A stretch of DNA of 64,000 nt, taken from the NCBI RefSeq assembly GCF_900113735.1, contig NZ_FOQM01000003.1, forward strand, positions 124,001 to 188,000. Direction: 5' to 3'. Positions 1-8,944 of this stretch are shown in pieces; within the stretch, counting starts at the first letter, position 1, and each line of letters begins with the position of its first letter. This stretch comes from Bradyrhizobium sp. Gha (GTDB taxonomy: Bacteria > Pseudomonadota > Alphaproteobacteria > Rhizobiales > Xanthobacteraceae). Under the pieces are notes generated by a model. The model did not search any database, was not told the origin of the DNA, and saw only the letters and a list, made by a program, of their open reading frames with translations. A program made the translations under genes and the position numbers.

Positions 1-392
1 GCAACAAGATCGACAAGGTTGCCGGCATGGAGGCGCGCGGCTTCATCATCGGTGGCGCCGTGGCGCATCAGCTTTCGGCCGGCTTCGTGCCGATCCGCAA
101 GAAGGGCAAGCTGCCGCACACCACCGTGCGGATCGCTTACTCGCTCGAATACGGCATCGACGAGATGGAGATGCATATCGACGCGATCCAGCCCGGCGAG
201 CGCGTCATCCTCGTCGACGATCTCATTGCCACCGGCGGCACCGCGGAAGGCGCAGTGAAGCTGCTGCGCCAGATCGGCGCCAATGTCGTGGCCGCCTGCT
301 TCATCATCGACCTGCCCGACCTCGGCGGCGCCGCCAAGCTGCGCGCCATGGACGTGCCGGTGCGCACGCTGATGACGTTCGAAGGGCATTGA
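1..392 (+). CDS. apt: Adenine phosphoribosyltransferase, 5' end outside window
   Basis: Partial gene: the frame is open from base 3 and ends with TGA at 390-392, so about 129 C-terminal codons are visible. The enzyme salvages adenine by joining it to PRPP to give AMP in the cytoplasm. The PRPP-binding signature of type I phosphoribosyltransferases is visible as [16 protein letters not shown], and the upstream GMEARGF and KKGKLPH stretches are typical of Apt. A short hairpin follows the stop. Identification is confident; only the true start is missing. Confidence 0.95.
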   Translation, partial: NKIDKVAGMEARGFIIGGAVAHQLSAGFVPIRKKGKLPHTTVRIAYSLEYGIDEMEMHIDAIQPGERVILVDDLIATGGTAEGAVKLLRQIGANVVAACFIIDLPDLGGAAKLRAMDVPVRTLMTFEGH

Positions 393-400
393 GAAATCGT

Positions 401-418
401 GGCGATCGTCAGATCGCC
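401..418 (+). terminator. Short hairpin after apt
   Basis: GGCGATC (401-407) and GATCGCC (412-418) form a perfect 7-bp stem with a 4-nt loop, 8 bases after the apt stop. No T-run follows, so intrinsic termination is uncertain. Confidence 0.35.
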
Positions 419-487
419 TCGGCCTTCAGGCGGCCTGGAGGCTGGGCGAGGGACGGTCGGTGTAAATATATCACCCGGATAAAATCT

Positions 488-1156
488 TCAGGGCCGCTGC
501 AGGATCAGGCTGAGCTCGAGCTCACGGAAGGCGAGGTAATTCCGCCGGATCCACTGGTGCAACTCGGTCGAGGAATCCTTCTCATGGCGCAGATAGCCGG
601 TGAAGGAGAAGCTCAGCCGGTCGATATAAGTTTTGAGGAAGCCGGGCAGCGCGGGCAGGCGGAACAGCCGGCCGCCTTCCATCGCGGGTGGCAGCTCGCC
701 GCGAATGATGAACTCGTTGTCGACGGTGATCAGGTTCATCCGCGGGATCTGCCCGCGCAGCATTTCGTGGCTGCGGGCCGAGACACGGTCGGTATCGGCG
801 AGGAACAGGATCTGAGGTGCGACATGCCGGCGTGCCGCCTCCTTCAGCAGGCCGATCTCGTCGGTCATCTTGAAGAACTCGTCGAAGGCGTGGAAGCCGA
901 GGTCGATGACCTTGGCGAGCCCGTCGTCGACGATGACGCGGTCCATCAGCTGCATCTTGCCGTAGGTATCGATCACATCAGCGGTTTCAGTGACCTTCGG
1001 CAGGTAATCGAGCAGCGACGGCTCCTTCAGATTGACGTCGAAGGCGGCGACGTTGCCGTTCTTGAGCAGCAGGAATTCACTCAATAGCCGCGCCAGCAGC
1101 GTCTTTCCGACCTGCGGGCGGGGCGAGCAGATGATGTAAACGGGCGTCGCTGGCAT
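488..1156 (-). CDS. ParA/MinD-like P-loop ATPase, unusual Walker A
   Basis: A 222-residue cytoplasmic protein of the ParA/MinD P-loop type. The nucleotide loop at residues 11-19 reads SPRPQVGKT, which keeps GKT but lacks the usual first glycine and the KGG signature. It is followed by the FDVNLKEPSLLDYL stretch at the position where ParA proteins place the switch I aspartate. It lies 60 bases downstream of a second ParA-like ATPase on the same strand, so the two are probably co-transcribed. No ParB or parS-like partner is nearby, so a role in plasmid-type partition is unlikely. The cargo is unknown. Confidence 0.75.
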   Translation of the reverse strand: MPATPVYIICSPRPQVGKTLLARLLSEFLLLKNGNVAAFDVNLKEPSLLDYLPKVTETADVIDTYGKMQLMDRVIVDDGLAKVIDLGFHAFDEFFKMTDEIGLLKEAARRHVAPQILFLADTDRVSARSHEMLRGQIPRMNLITVDNEFIIRGELPPAMEGGRLFRLPALPGFLKTYIDRLSFSFTGYLRHEKDSSTELHQWIRRNYLAFRELELSLILQRP

Positions 1157-1216
1157 CGGCTGCTATATCAGGCCAAGTCAACGCCCAATCCAGCCGTATC
1201 AGCCCGGCCTTCGCAA

Positions 1217-1969
1217 CTATTTTTCGCTGTTGCGGGTGACGGGTTTCGAGCCGACGATGTCGGTGAGGCGGATGCGGTCGAATTCGCTCCAGACGTTGGC
1301 CAGCCAGTGCCGGACATAGCCGCGCAGCACGAAGGAGTAGTTCGCTGCCTCGTCCTGGATGCCCTTGTTGGCGACGAATTTCAGGAACGGCACCGAGGAC
1401 ACCTCGACCTGCTCATAGGCCATTTCGTTGAGCTTCGGGATGGTCAGCTCGGTCGCGTCCTTGATGCGGTGGAAGTAGGAATTGTAGGTCGCCTGGTCCC
1501 ACTGGAAGAACTGGGTGTCGTTGATGAAGTTCTTCACCAGGAAATATTTCGCACCGGACATGAAGCCGGCCGTCTCCGCGATTTCCTCGAGCGAGGCGAT
1601 CGAGGGTCCGAGGATGTGGAACACGGCGAAAGTGATCTGCCCGGCCTTGGCGGCATCGAGGAAGCCGATGTCGCGCAGCGAGGCGAGCGCGGGCGAGAGC
1701 AGGCCGGCGCGCACGTCGATCACGGTGACCGAAGGGCTGACAGCGTTGAGCGTGTCAAAGATCTTCATCTGGTCCGCGGTCGTCGTCATGTCTACGATCT
1801 CGGTGATGTCAGGGTGGAAGCGCTTCAGCGTTCCCCGCGGCGACTCCGTATCGAAGGCGCGCGTCGGCACGTTGTTGGCGGAAAAATAATCGAGCAAGGT
1901 ACGTGACACCGTGGTCTTGCCGACCCCGCCCTTGTCCGCGCCCACCACAACCACTGCCGGCTTTGCCAT
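1217..1969 (-). CDS. ParA-family ATPase with canonical deviant Walker A
   Basis: A 250-residue P-loop ATPase. Residues 10-20 read GADKGGVGKTT, the deviant Walker A of ParA/MinD/Soj proteins with the signature lysine at 13. The open frame runs further upstream to 2416, but that extension is Arg/Pro-rich and overlaps the neighbouring peptidase gene. The ATG at 1969 has GAGGGG just upstream and puts the P-loop at the normal distance from the N-terminus. It heads a likely two-gene operon with the ATPase at 488-1156; both are of similar size and may be paralogues. Function is not known. Confidence 0.82.
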   Translation of the reverse strand: MAKPAVVVVGADKGGVGKTTVSRTLLDYFSANNVPTRAFDTESPRGTLKRFHPDITEIVDMTTTADQMKIFDTLNAVSPSVTVIDVRAGLLSPALASLRDIGFLDAAKAGQITFAVFHILGPSIASLEEIAETAGFMSGAKYFLVKNFINDTQFFQWDQATYNSYFHRIKDATELTIPKLNEMAYEQVEVSSVPFLKFVANKGIQDEAANYSFVLRGYVRHWLANVWSEFDRIRLTDIVGSKPVTRNSEK

Positions 1970-2189
1970 TGCTGTCCCCTCACGCGCCCCCGATCGCGAG
2001 GTCGCAATCGGCCGGGCCCCAAATCGATGTCTCAAGGAATGCCCCAAGGACGTTCCAGCGATGCATCCCAAGGATTGTCCCGAGTCTGCTGTTGGGCGCG
2101 AACATGGCAGAAACAAGGGAGAATTCAAATCTCTCGGACGCGGTTGCTGCGATTCCCGGAGTTTTTCCCAAGGGTAGTCTTCGAGACGC

Positions 2190-3425
2190 TCAGTGGCGGC
2201 CCCAGGGTCCCATAGAATTCCCAATGGGATCGCCGGCCGCGGTTCCGGAAGTACCCGGCGCGGGGACGGGCGGTGGCGTGGCTCGGCCGCCTGCACCGTT
2301 CCACGGTCCTTGCGGCAGCGGCGGTGGGGCGTCTTGCGGATCGGCCTGCGCCTCCGGTTGATCCGCGGTGGGCTGTTCCGTCTCCGCGGATGGCGGTGGC
2401 AGCGGACCGGGATCATGGCCGCCGGCGAATTTGACCAGCGCCTCGACGCGGGACTGCACCGAGGGGTGGGTCGCGAACAGATCTGAAAAGCCTTCGCGCG
2501 GATTGTCCAGGCACAGCTCCATCACCGCGGAGGTCGCGCCGGGCAGTTCGCCACGGCCTTCGATCTTGCGCAGCGCGGAGATCATGGCGTCAGGGTTCTT
2601 GGTCAGCTCGACCGACCCGGCATCGGCCAGATATTCGCGCGAGCGCGACAGCGCGAGCTTGACCACCTGCGACACCAGCCAGGCCACCACGATCAGCACG
2701 ACGGCGATGATGATGACGATGATCGCGCCGCCGCCGGAATTCTTGTTGTCGTTCGACGACGAGGACGAGCGCGACGACGGCGAAGAACCTGACGACCGCG
2801 AGCCGCCGCCGGAGCTCCAGCTCAGATTGGTGAACAGGCGGAAGAACAACTCGCCGAAGAAGCCGACCACGCCGGCGATGATCACGGCGACCACCATCAG
2901 CTGCACGTCGCCGTTCCTGATGTGGGTGAGCTCGTGGCCGAGCACCGCCTCGATCTCCTGGTCATCAAGCGCCTTCAGCAGACCCGTGGTGACGGTGACG
3001 GCATATTGCCGCGGATTGAGGCCGGTCGCGAAGGCGTTCAGTGCCGGAGAGTCCATGATCTTCAGCTTCGGCATGGTGATGCCGCGCGAGATGCAGAGGT
3101 TTTCCAGCAGATTGTAGAGCCGCGGCTCCTCTTGCCTGGTGACGTCATGGCCGCCGGTCACCGCGTCGATCATCGACTGGTGGAAGAAATAGGCAATGAC
3201 GATCCAGGCGATCGCGCCAGCGGTCGCAAAGGGGAAGGCGACGAAGAGGTCGTGGAAGGCGCGGCTCAGATAATAGGCGGCGGTCTGGTTGCCGTTGATG
3301 ACGACCTCGGCGACCAATGCGCCGGCATAAACCAGCACATAGACCAGCGCGAACAGGCCGGCGAGCAGCAGCATCGAACGAAACTTGTTCGAGGCGATGT
3401 GCGTGTAGAGACCATACGCGGCCAT
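2190..3425 (-). CDS. M48-family zinc metalloprotease, HtpX-like
   Basis: A 411-residue membrane-bound M48 endopeptidase. Two hydrophobic segments lie at about residues 18-42 and 60-82. The zinc motif HELTH is at 164-168 and a further glutamate lies in SREYLADA (about 264). A third hydrophobic segment at about 234-256 follows a serine/glycine-rich linker (about 203-233), and the C-terminal 70 residues are rich in proline, alanine and glutamine. It is longer than E. coli HtpX because of the linker and tail. It follows a lemA gene by 32 bases on the same strand, the common LemA-M48 pairing. The likely role is quality control of membrane proteins. Confidence 0.9.
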   Translation of the reverse strand: MAAYGLYTHIASNKFRSMLLLAGLFALVYVLVYAGALVAEVVINGNQTAAYYLSRAFHDLFVAFPFATAGAIAWIVIAYFFHQSMIDAVTGGHDVTRQEEPRLYNLLENLCISRGITMPKLKIMDSPALNAFATGLNPRQYAVTVTTGLLKALDDQEIEAVLGHELTHIRNGDVQLMVVAVIIAGVVGFFGELFFRLFTNLSWSSGGGSRSSGSSPSSRSSSSSNDNKNSGGGAIIVIIIAVVLIVVAWLVSQVVKLALSRSREYLADAGSVELTKNPDAMISALRKIEGRGELPGATSAVMELCLDNPREGFSDLFATHPSVQSRVEALVKFAGGHDPGPLPPPSAETEQPTADQPEAQADPQDAPPPLPQGPWNGAGGRATPPPVPAPGTSGTAAGDPIGNSMGPWGRH

Positions 3426-3457
3426 GACGCGTTGTCCTGCCGGCCGATCGGCTCAGA

Positions 3458-4018
3458 TCAGAATTTCACCTGGGGCGCAGCCTCGACTTCGGTGCGGCTG
3501 GCGCCGAGATCGAAGAAGTCGTTCCTGGTGAAGCCGAACATGCCGGCGAACAGGGCAGCCGGCATCTGCTGGATGCCGGTGTTGTATTCCTGGACAGCGT
3601 TGTTGAAGAAACGGCGGCTCGCCGCGATCTTGTTCTCGAGGTCGGAGAGCTCGGATGCGAGCTGCTGGAAATTGGCGTTGGCCTTGAGGTCGGGATAGGC
3701 CTCCGACAGCGCGATCAGCCGTCCCAGCGCACCGGAGAGCTGGTTCTCCGCGGCGGACACCTGCGCCGGCCCTTGTGCCGACATCGCCGAATTGCGCGCC
3801 TTGATGACGTCGTCGAGCGTGCCGCGCTCGTGCGCGGCATAACCCTTGACGGTCTCGACCAGGTTCGGGATCAGGTCATGACGCTGCTTGAGCTGGACGT
3901 CGACATCGGCAAAGGCCTGGCCGACGCGCTGTCCCAGCGCCACCAGCCGGTTGTAGGCGCTGAAGGCGAACAGCACGAGGACGACGATGACGCCGAGAAC
4001 GATCCAGCCGGTCGACAT
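3458..4018 (-). CDS. LemA family protein
   Basis: A 186-residue protein with one N-terminal transmembrane helix (about residues 4-22). The LemA core follows, recognisable from the QRHDLIPNLVETVKGYAAHE stretch and the downstream ALGRLIALSEAYPDLKANA region. The rest is predicted helical. The biochemical role of LemA is not established. Family members are commonly encoded next to HtpX-like peptidases, as here, so this is the first gene of a lemA-M48 operon. Confidence 0.92.
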   Translation of the reverse strand: MSTGWIVLGVIVVLVLFAFSAYNRLVALGQRVGQAFADVDVQLKQRHDLIPNLVETVKGYAAHERGTLDDVIKARNSAMSAQGPAQVSAAENQLSGALGRLIALSEAYPDLKANANFQQLASELSDLENKIAASRRFFNNAVQEYNTGIQQMPAALFAGMFGFTRNDFFDLGASRTEVEAAPQVKF

Positions 4019-4152
4019 GGAGAACTCCTGGAAGGAAATTGGAGCGGACAGCCTAAACTAAAACGGGCCCGGGAAGAGCCCCGCGGGGAGGGAAGGTAAG
4101 ACTTGGTCGGATCGGGAGCCATCCGAGTTCAAGGGAACAGCGGGCAACGAGG

Positions 4153-5133
4153 TTAACTTTCGGACCGGACGGCGTCGCCCCAGCGCCACCGCCGGGCGCC
4201 CGCGTAAGCGGCCTTGTCGCGCCGCGGGATCTTGGCGAGTTCGACACCGTGGCGAGTGCAGAGTTTTGCCGTGATCTCGGCCTTGCCGACATCGGGCGGC
4301 GCCAGCACGCGTGCGGCGCGGATTGCCGGTGGGGAGCGGGTCAGCGCGACATAGATGAAGCGCTCGTCCTCGAACGGCACCTCGGCGCCCTTGATCTGGC
4401 GATGCGCTTGCGAGCGCGGCAGGCGTTGATTGAAATGGCACCAGTCGGGCGCGACGAGCGGGCAGGGCTTTTCGTGCGGGCAGGGCGCGGCGACATGGGC
4501 GCCTGCCGCGATCAGGTGCTGACGCAGCGCGAGGATGCGGGCATAGCCGGCGGGCGTGCCGGGCTCGATCACGACCAGCGCGTGACGCGCTTTGGCCCAC
4601 ATTGTCTCCGCGAGCTTGCGCTGGTCGCTCTCGCCGAGCTCGCCGATGACGTAGCTCGCGACGACGAGATCGGCTTGCGAGGCCTCGGCGAGGTTCGTGA
4701 CCGCATCGCCGGGCAGATAGCGGCAATCCGACAGGCGCGTGCTGTCCTGCGCGAGTTCGAGCGCGAGCCGGCTCAGTGTGGCGTTGGCGTCGAGCAGGGT
4801 GAAATCCCGCAGTGACGTAAAGGCCTCTGCGGCAGCCCAGCTTGCGGTGCCCGGACCCGCGCCGACGTCGAGCAGGGTTTCCGGAGCGAAGCCTGGCGCG
4901 ATTTCGGCGAACGCGCTCAGGCTTGCGGCGACGGCGGCGTAGGTTGCCGGCATCCGCGCCAGCGCATAAGCGAGGGCATCAGCTTCGGACTTGATCGTGC
5001 CGGAGCCGCCACCGGCGCGATAGGTGGTCGAGATTTTCTGCGAGCGCTGCGCGGCGTCGTTGCGCGAAAAACCCTGCAGCCTGGCGTCGAGCGCGGCCTT
5101 GAGTTCGGTGGGGAGGGTGGGTGCGATCATCAT
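4153..5133 (-). CDS. Rsm22-like small ribosomal subunit methyltransferase
   Basis: A 326-residue protein of the Rsm22 (mitochondrial S22) family. A SAM-binding motif appears as LLDVGAGPGTASWAA at about residues 85-100. Family-typical features downstream include DLVVASYVIGEL, the LVVIEPGTPAGY stretch, and Cys residues in CPHEKPCPL and WCHFNQR that probably bind a metal or Fe-S cluster. In yeast and mitochondria, family members act on small-subunit assembly; the bacterial substrate is not settled. It is a single gene, with a palindromic repeat between it and smc. Confidence 0.85.
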   Translation of the reverse strand: MMIAPTLPTELKAALDARLQGFSRNDAAQRSQKISTTYRAGGGSGTIKSEADALAYALARMPATYAAVAASLSAFAEIAPGFAPETLLDVGAGPGTASWAAAEAFTSLRDFTLLDANATLSRLALELAQDSTRLSDCRYLPGDAVTNLAEASQADLVVASYVIGELGESDQRKLAETMWAKARHALVVIEPGTPAGYARILALRQHLIAAGAHVAAPCPHEKPCPLVAPDWCHFNQRLPRSQAHRQIKGAEVPFEDERFIYVALTRSPPAIRAARVLAPPDVGKAEITAKLCTRHGVELAKIPRRDKAAYAGARRWRWGDAVRSES

Positions 5134-5138
5134 CCGCA

Positions 5139-5236
5139 GTCATGCCCCGCGAAGGCGGGGCATCCAGTACTCCGAGACAGCGCCGTCGACCGAGGTGCCG
5201 CGGCGTCCTGGATCATCCGCCTTCGCGGATGATGAC
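5139..5236. repeat. Intergenic palindromic repeat, GTCAT...ATGAC type
   Basis: About 98 bases in the gap between the smc stop and the Rsm22-like gene. It begins GTCATGCCCCGC and ends GCGGATGATGAC. It contains the hairpin CCCCGC-gaag-GCGGGG and a CATCCAGTACTCCGAGA segment. The copy at 56006-56106 has the same order of parts, which marks both as one dispersed family. Confidence 0.75.
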
Positions 5237-5263
5237 GTCAATGGGTGTGGAACGACCGCAGCG

Positions 5264-8200
5264 TCACGCCACGTTCTGGTCGAGAATGTCCACCGCCTCG
5301 GACAGGCTCACCGAGACGAGCTGGGAGACGCCGCGCTCGGCCATGGTGACGCCGAACAGCCGGTTCATCCGCGCCATCGTGATCGGGTTGTGCGTGATGA
5401 TGACGAAGCGCGTGTCGGTCGAGCTGGTCATCTCGTGCAGCAGGTTGCAGTACCGTTCGACGTTGTGGTCGTCGAGCGGCGCGTCGACTTCGTCCAGCAC
5501 GCAGATCGGCGAGGGGTTGGTCAAGAACACCGCGAAGATCAGCGCCATCGCGGTCAGGGCCTGCTCACCGCCCGAAAGCAGCGACAGCGTCTGCGGCTTC
5601 TTGCCCGGCGGCTTGGCGATGATTTCGAGACCGGCTTCGAGCGGATCGTCGCTCTCGATCAGATGCAGCGCGGCCTCGCCGCCGCCGAACAGCTCGACGA
5701 ACAGGCGCTTGAAGTGGTTGTTGACGACCTCGAACGAGGTCAGCAGCCGCTCGCGCGCCTCCTTGTTGAGGCTCTGGATGCCCTGGCGCAGCCGCTTGAT
5801 GGCCTCGACCAGGTCATCACGCTCGGTGACCAGGCCGGTGTGCTGGGTCTCGACCTCCCGGAGCTCTTCCTCGGCGCGCAAATTGACGGCGCCCAGGCGC
5901 TCGCGGTCGCGGCGCATCTTTTCGAGGTCTTCCTCGATGTCATGCAGCGGCGGCAGCTCCGCGCCCGGCTCGATCTCGGCGAGGCCGGCGACCGCCTGCG
6001 GCTCGACTTCCAGCATGTCGCGGATCTCGCGCTCGATGTCCTCGAGCCGGCGCCGCGCGCCTTCCATGCGCTCCTCGGCGCGGGCCGTGGCCTCGCGGGA
6101 GCTGGAGAGCGCTTCGAGCGTCAGCTTGGCGACGCGATCGGTCTCGGCCATCGCGGTCTCCGCAGTGGCGAGCGCGTCGGCGGCCATGCGGCGGTCGTTC
6201 TCGGCGTATTCGATCTCGGTGATCAGCGCGCTGCGCTTTTCAGCAAACACAGCGGGCGCGTTTTCGAGTTCGCTGCGCTCGATCGTGAGCTCGGCGATAC
6301 GCGCCTGGATGGTGTCGATGTGGGAGGCCGCGCTTTCCTTGCGGTTCTGCCACTCGGTGCGCTCGGCGAGGATCGCCTGGACACGGCGGTCGGCCAGCTC
6401 GGCCTCGCGCGCCAGGGCCTGCGCTTCGGCGCGGACCTGGGCTGCGATGCGGCGCTGGCCTTCGATGTCGCTGCGGACGGCGGCGAGACGGGTTTCGGTG
6501 TCCTCGCTCGAGGGCAGCTCGCTGATGCCGGCCTCGGCGTATTCATAGGCAGCCTCGGCTTCGGCCCGGTCGGCGGCGAGGCGGCTATGCGCTTCCGACA
6601 GCGTCGCCTTGCGCGCGGCATGACGGCTGATCTCGCGCTCCGCGGTGGCATGGCGCTCGCGCGCGACGTTCAGCTCGCGCTGCGCGGCGCGCCAGGCTTC
6701 GCGGGACGCACCTTCGGTGCTGGCGGCCATCTGCAATTCGGACTCGGCATTTTCAAGCGCCTGACGCTTGATCTGCGCGTCGATGCGGGCCTGCTCCAGC
6801 TCGTTCTCGATGTCGACGAGGCGGGCGCGTTCGGCAAGGCGCCGTGCGGCCCCGGTCGGGGCGTGGGCGGCGGCGACAAAGCCGTCCCAGCGCCAGACGT
6901 CGCCCTCCGGCGAGACCAGCCGCTGGCCGGTCTTGAGCTGCGGAACCAGCTCGGCACCGCGCTCGCGCGGCACCACGCCGATCTGCGCCAGGCGGCGTGT
7001 CAGCTCGGCCGGCGCCTGCACGTGGTTTGCGAGCGGGGTGACGCCTTCGGGCAGCTCCGGATCGCCGTCGGTGACGCCGGCATTGGTCCAGCGCATCGGC
7101 GCCGAGGGATCGACGGGCGCGTCGAGGTCGTCGCCGAGAGCGGCGCCGATCGCCTTTTCAAAACCCTTGTCGACGGTGATGCCGTCGATGATCGGCGGCC
7201 ACAGATTCTTGGTCTCGCCGTTGACGATCTTGGAGATCGTGCGCGCTTCGGTGTCGAGCCGCTGCACGCGCTTGTCGGCTTCGACCAGCGGCGAGCGCGA
7301 GGATTCCAGCGTCTGCCGTGCGGCGACATGCGCCGCTTCGCTTGCCTGGGCCGCGGCTTCCGATGCCGCAAGGGTCTGCTCGGCGGTCTCGACCATGGCG
7401 GTCAGCTCGTCGAGGTCACCAAAGCCGCCGGTGTCGGCCGCGAGCTTCTGCTCTTCGGCGCTGACATTCGCGATCTCCTGGTCGAGACGGGCGAGCTTGT
7501 CGCGGTGGGTGCGGACGTTGGCCTCCAGCTGATTGCGCTTGGCCGTGAGGTCGGCGAGCGCGGTGGTGAGCTCGGCGAATTGCTGCTCGGTCTCGCTCAG
7601 CACGGCCTCGGCTTCGCCGACGCGCTCGTCGACGCCGGAGCGCTTCTCGACGCGCGATTTGATCTCTTCCTTGAGCTCGGCGTCCTCCGTGTCGAGCCGC
7701 TGCAGCGCGACGTCGGCGTCCATGGTTTGTTGCTGAGCACGAGAAATGTCGCCTTCGAACTGGGCGAGGCGCCGCTCGAGCTCGGCGACGCGCTCCTTGG
7801 CGCGCTCTTCCTCGCGATCGAGCAGCTCGCGGGCATTGGTCAGGCGCTGAAGACCGGCGGCGGCGCGCGCTTCGGCATCGCGCAGCGCCGGCATTTCAGC
7901 GGCGCGGATCGCCTGGATGCGCGCAGCTTCAGCCTGGTGCTGGGTGCGCTCAGCCATCTCGCGCACGGCGAGATCGTGGGTCTGGCCGGATTCATTGACG
8001 TCGGCATGGGCGCCGATCCAGCGCAAATGGAACAGCGTGGCTTCGGCCTTGCGGACCTTGGCCGCGACTTCGCGATAGCGCACGGCCTGGCGGGCCTGTT
8101 TCTTCAGGCCTTCCATTTGGCCGGAGAGCTGGCCGATCACGTCCTCGACGCGGGTGAGGTTTGTCTCGGCCGCCTTCAGCCGCAGCTCGGCCTCGTGGCG

Positions 8201-8734
8201 GCGGGCGTGCAGGCCGGCAACGCCGGCAGCGTCTTCCAGCACGCGGCGGCGCTGCTCGGGCTTGGCTTGAATGATCTCGCCGATCTTGCCCTGGTGGACC
8301 AGGGCCGGCGAACGTGCACCGGTCGCGGCATCCGCGAACAGGATCTGCACATCGCGGGCGCGCACGTCGCGGCCGTTGATGCGGTACACCGAGCCCGCTT
8401 CGCGCTCGATGCGGCGGGAGATTTCAAGCAGCTGGCTGTCGTTCATCGCCGCAGGCGCGGTGCGATCGGCATTGTCGATCGTCATCGTCACTTCGGCGTA
8501 GTTGCGCGCCGGACGGTTGCCGGAGCCCGCGAAGATCACCGCGTCCATGTCGGCCGCGCGCAAGCTCTTGTACGAGGTTTCGCCCATCGCCCAGCGCAAC
8601 GCCTCGACGAGGTTCGACTTGCCGCAACCGTTGGGCCCGACCACGCCGGTCAAGCCGGGCTCGATGACGAAGTCCGTGGGCTCAACGAAAGACTTGAAGC
8701 CGTGAAGGCGCAGGCGGGTGATTTTCATAAGCAC
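5264..8734 (-). CDS. smc: Chromosome segregation protein SMC
   Basis: A 1156-residue SMC ATPase that, with ScpA/ScpB, compacts and helps segregate the chromosome. The N-terminal head has the Walker A GPNGCGKSN at about residues 34-42. Two long Glu/Arg-rich coiled coils flank a hinge near residues 520-660. The C-terminal head carries the ABC signature LSGGEQALTAMAL and the Walker B VLDEVDAPLDDHNVERY. Length matches rhizobial SMC. Two starts are possible, ATG at 8734 or at 8728; the second gives the usual MKITRLRLHGFKSF N-terminus. Downstream on the same strand is a palindromic repeat, then the Rsm22-like gene; upstream is the dsbA-like gene. Confidence 0.98.
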   Translation of the reverse strand: MLMKITRLRLHGFKSFVEPTDFVIEPGLTGVVGPNGCGKSNLVEALRWAMGETSYKSLRAADMDAVIFAGSGNRPARNYAEVTMTIDNADRTAPAAMNDSQLLEISRRIEREAGSVYRINGRDVRARDVQILFADAATGARSPALVHQGKIGEIIQAKPEQRRRVLEDAAGVAGLHARRHEAELRLKAAETNLTRVEDVIGQLSGQMEGLKKQARQAVRYREVAAKVRKAEATLFHLRWIGAHADVNESGQTHDLAVREMAERTQHQAEAARIQAIRAAEMPALRDAEARAAAGLQRLTNARELLDREEERAKERVAELERRLAQFEGDISRAQQQTMDADVALQRLDTEDAELKEEIKSRVEKRSGVDERVGEAEAVLSETEQQFAELTTALADLTAKRNQLEANVRTHRDKLARLDQEIANVSAEEQKLAADTGGFGDLDELTAMVETAEQTLAASEAAAQASEAAHVAARQTLESSRSPLVEADKRVQRLDTEARTISKIVNGETKNLWPPIIDGITVDKGFEKAIGAALGDDLDAPVDPSAPMRWTNAGVTDGDPELPEGVTPLANHVQAPAELTRRLAQIGVVPRERGAELVPQLKTGQRLVSPEGDVWRWDGFVAAAHAPTGAARRLAERARLVDIENELEQARIDAQIKRQALENAESELQMAASTEGASREAWRAAQRELNVARERHATAEREISRHAARKATLSEAHSRLAADRAEAEAAYEYAEAGISELPSSEDTETRLAAVRSDIEGQRRIAAQVRAEAQALAREAELADRRVQAILAERTEWQNRKESAASHIDTIQARIAELTIERSELENAPAVFAEKRSALITEIEYAENDRRMAADALATAETAMAETDRVAKLTLEALSSSREATARAEERMEGARRRLEDIEREIRDMLEVEPQAVAGLAEIEPGAELPPLHDIEEDLEKMRRDRERLGAVNLRAEEELREVETQHTGLVTERDDLVEAIKRLRQGIQSLNKEARERLLTSFEVVNNHFKRLFVELFGGGEAALHLIESDDPLEAGLEIIAKPPGKKPQTLSLLSGGEQALTAMALIFAVFLTNPSPICVLDEVDAPLDDHNVERYCNLLHEMTSSTDTRFVIITHNPITMARMNRLFGVTMAERGVSQLVSVSLSEAVDILDQNVA

Positions 8735-8944
8735 GCATCTCTGTTGGCAGGCGCGAATCCCCTTGCCCGGACAATACCATGGAAGGCAATGTCGCTATCT
8801 GGGCGAGTCGCGCGGGGCGCCTCATGCGGCGGACAATGGCCGCGGTGTGCCGCGAGGGCAACCTGCGAAAGCCGCTTTTCCCAAGGGATTTATGCGGGGA
8901 AAGATACGGCTTTCGAGATGCGAATCAGGATCTTGACGAGCGAA

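Noticed and set aside
1970..2416. N-terminal extension of the ParA-like ATPase
   Set aside because: The frame is open, but it is Arg/Pro-rich, overlaps the peptidase gene on the same strand, and the ATG at 1969 has a good ribosome-binding site before a normal P-loop.
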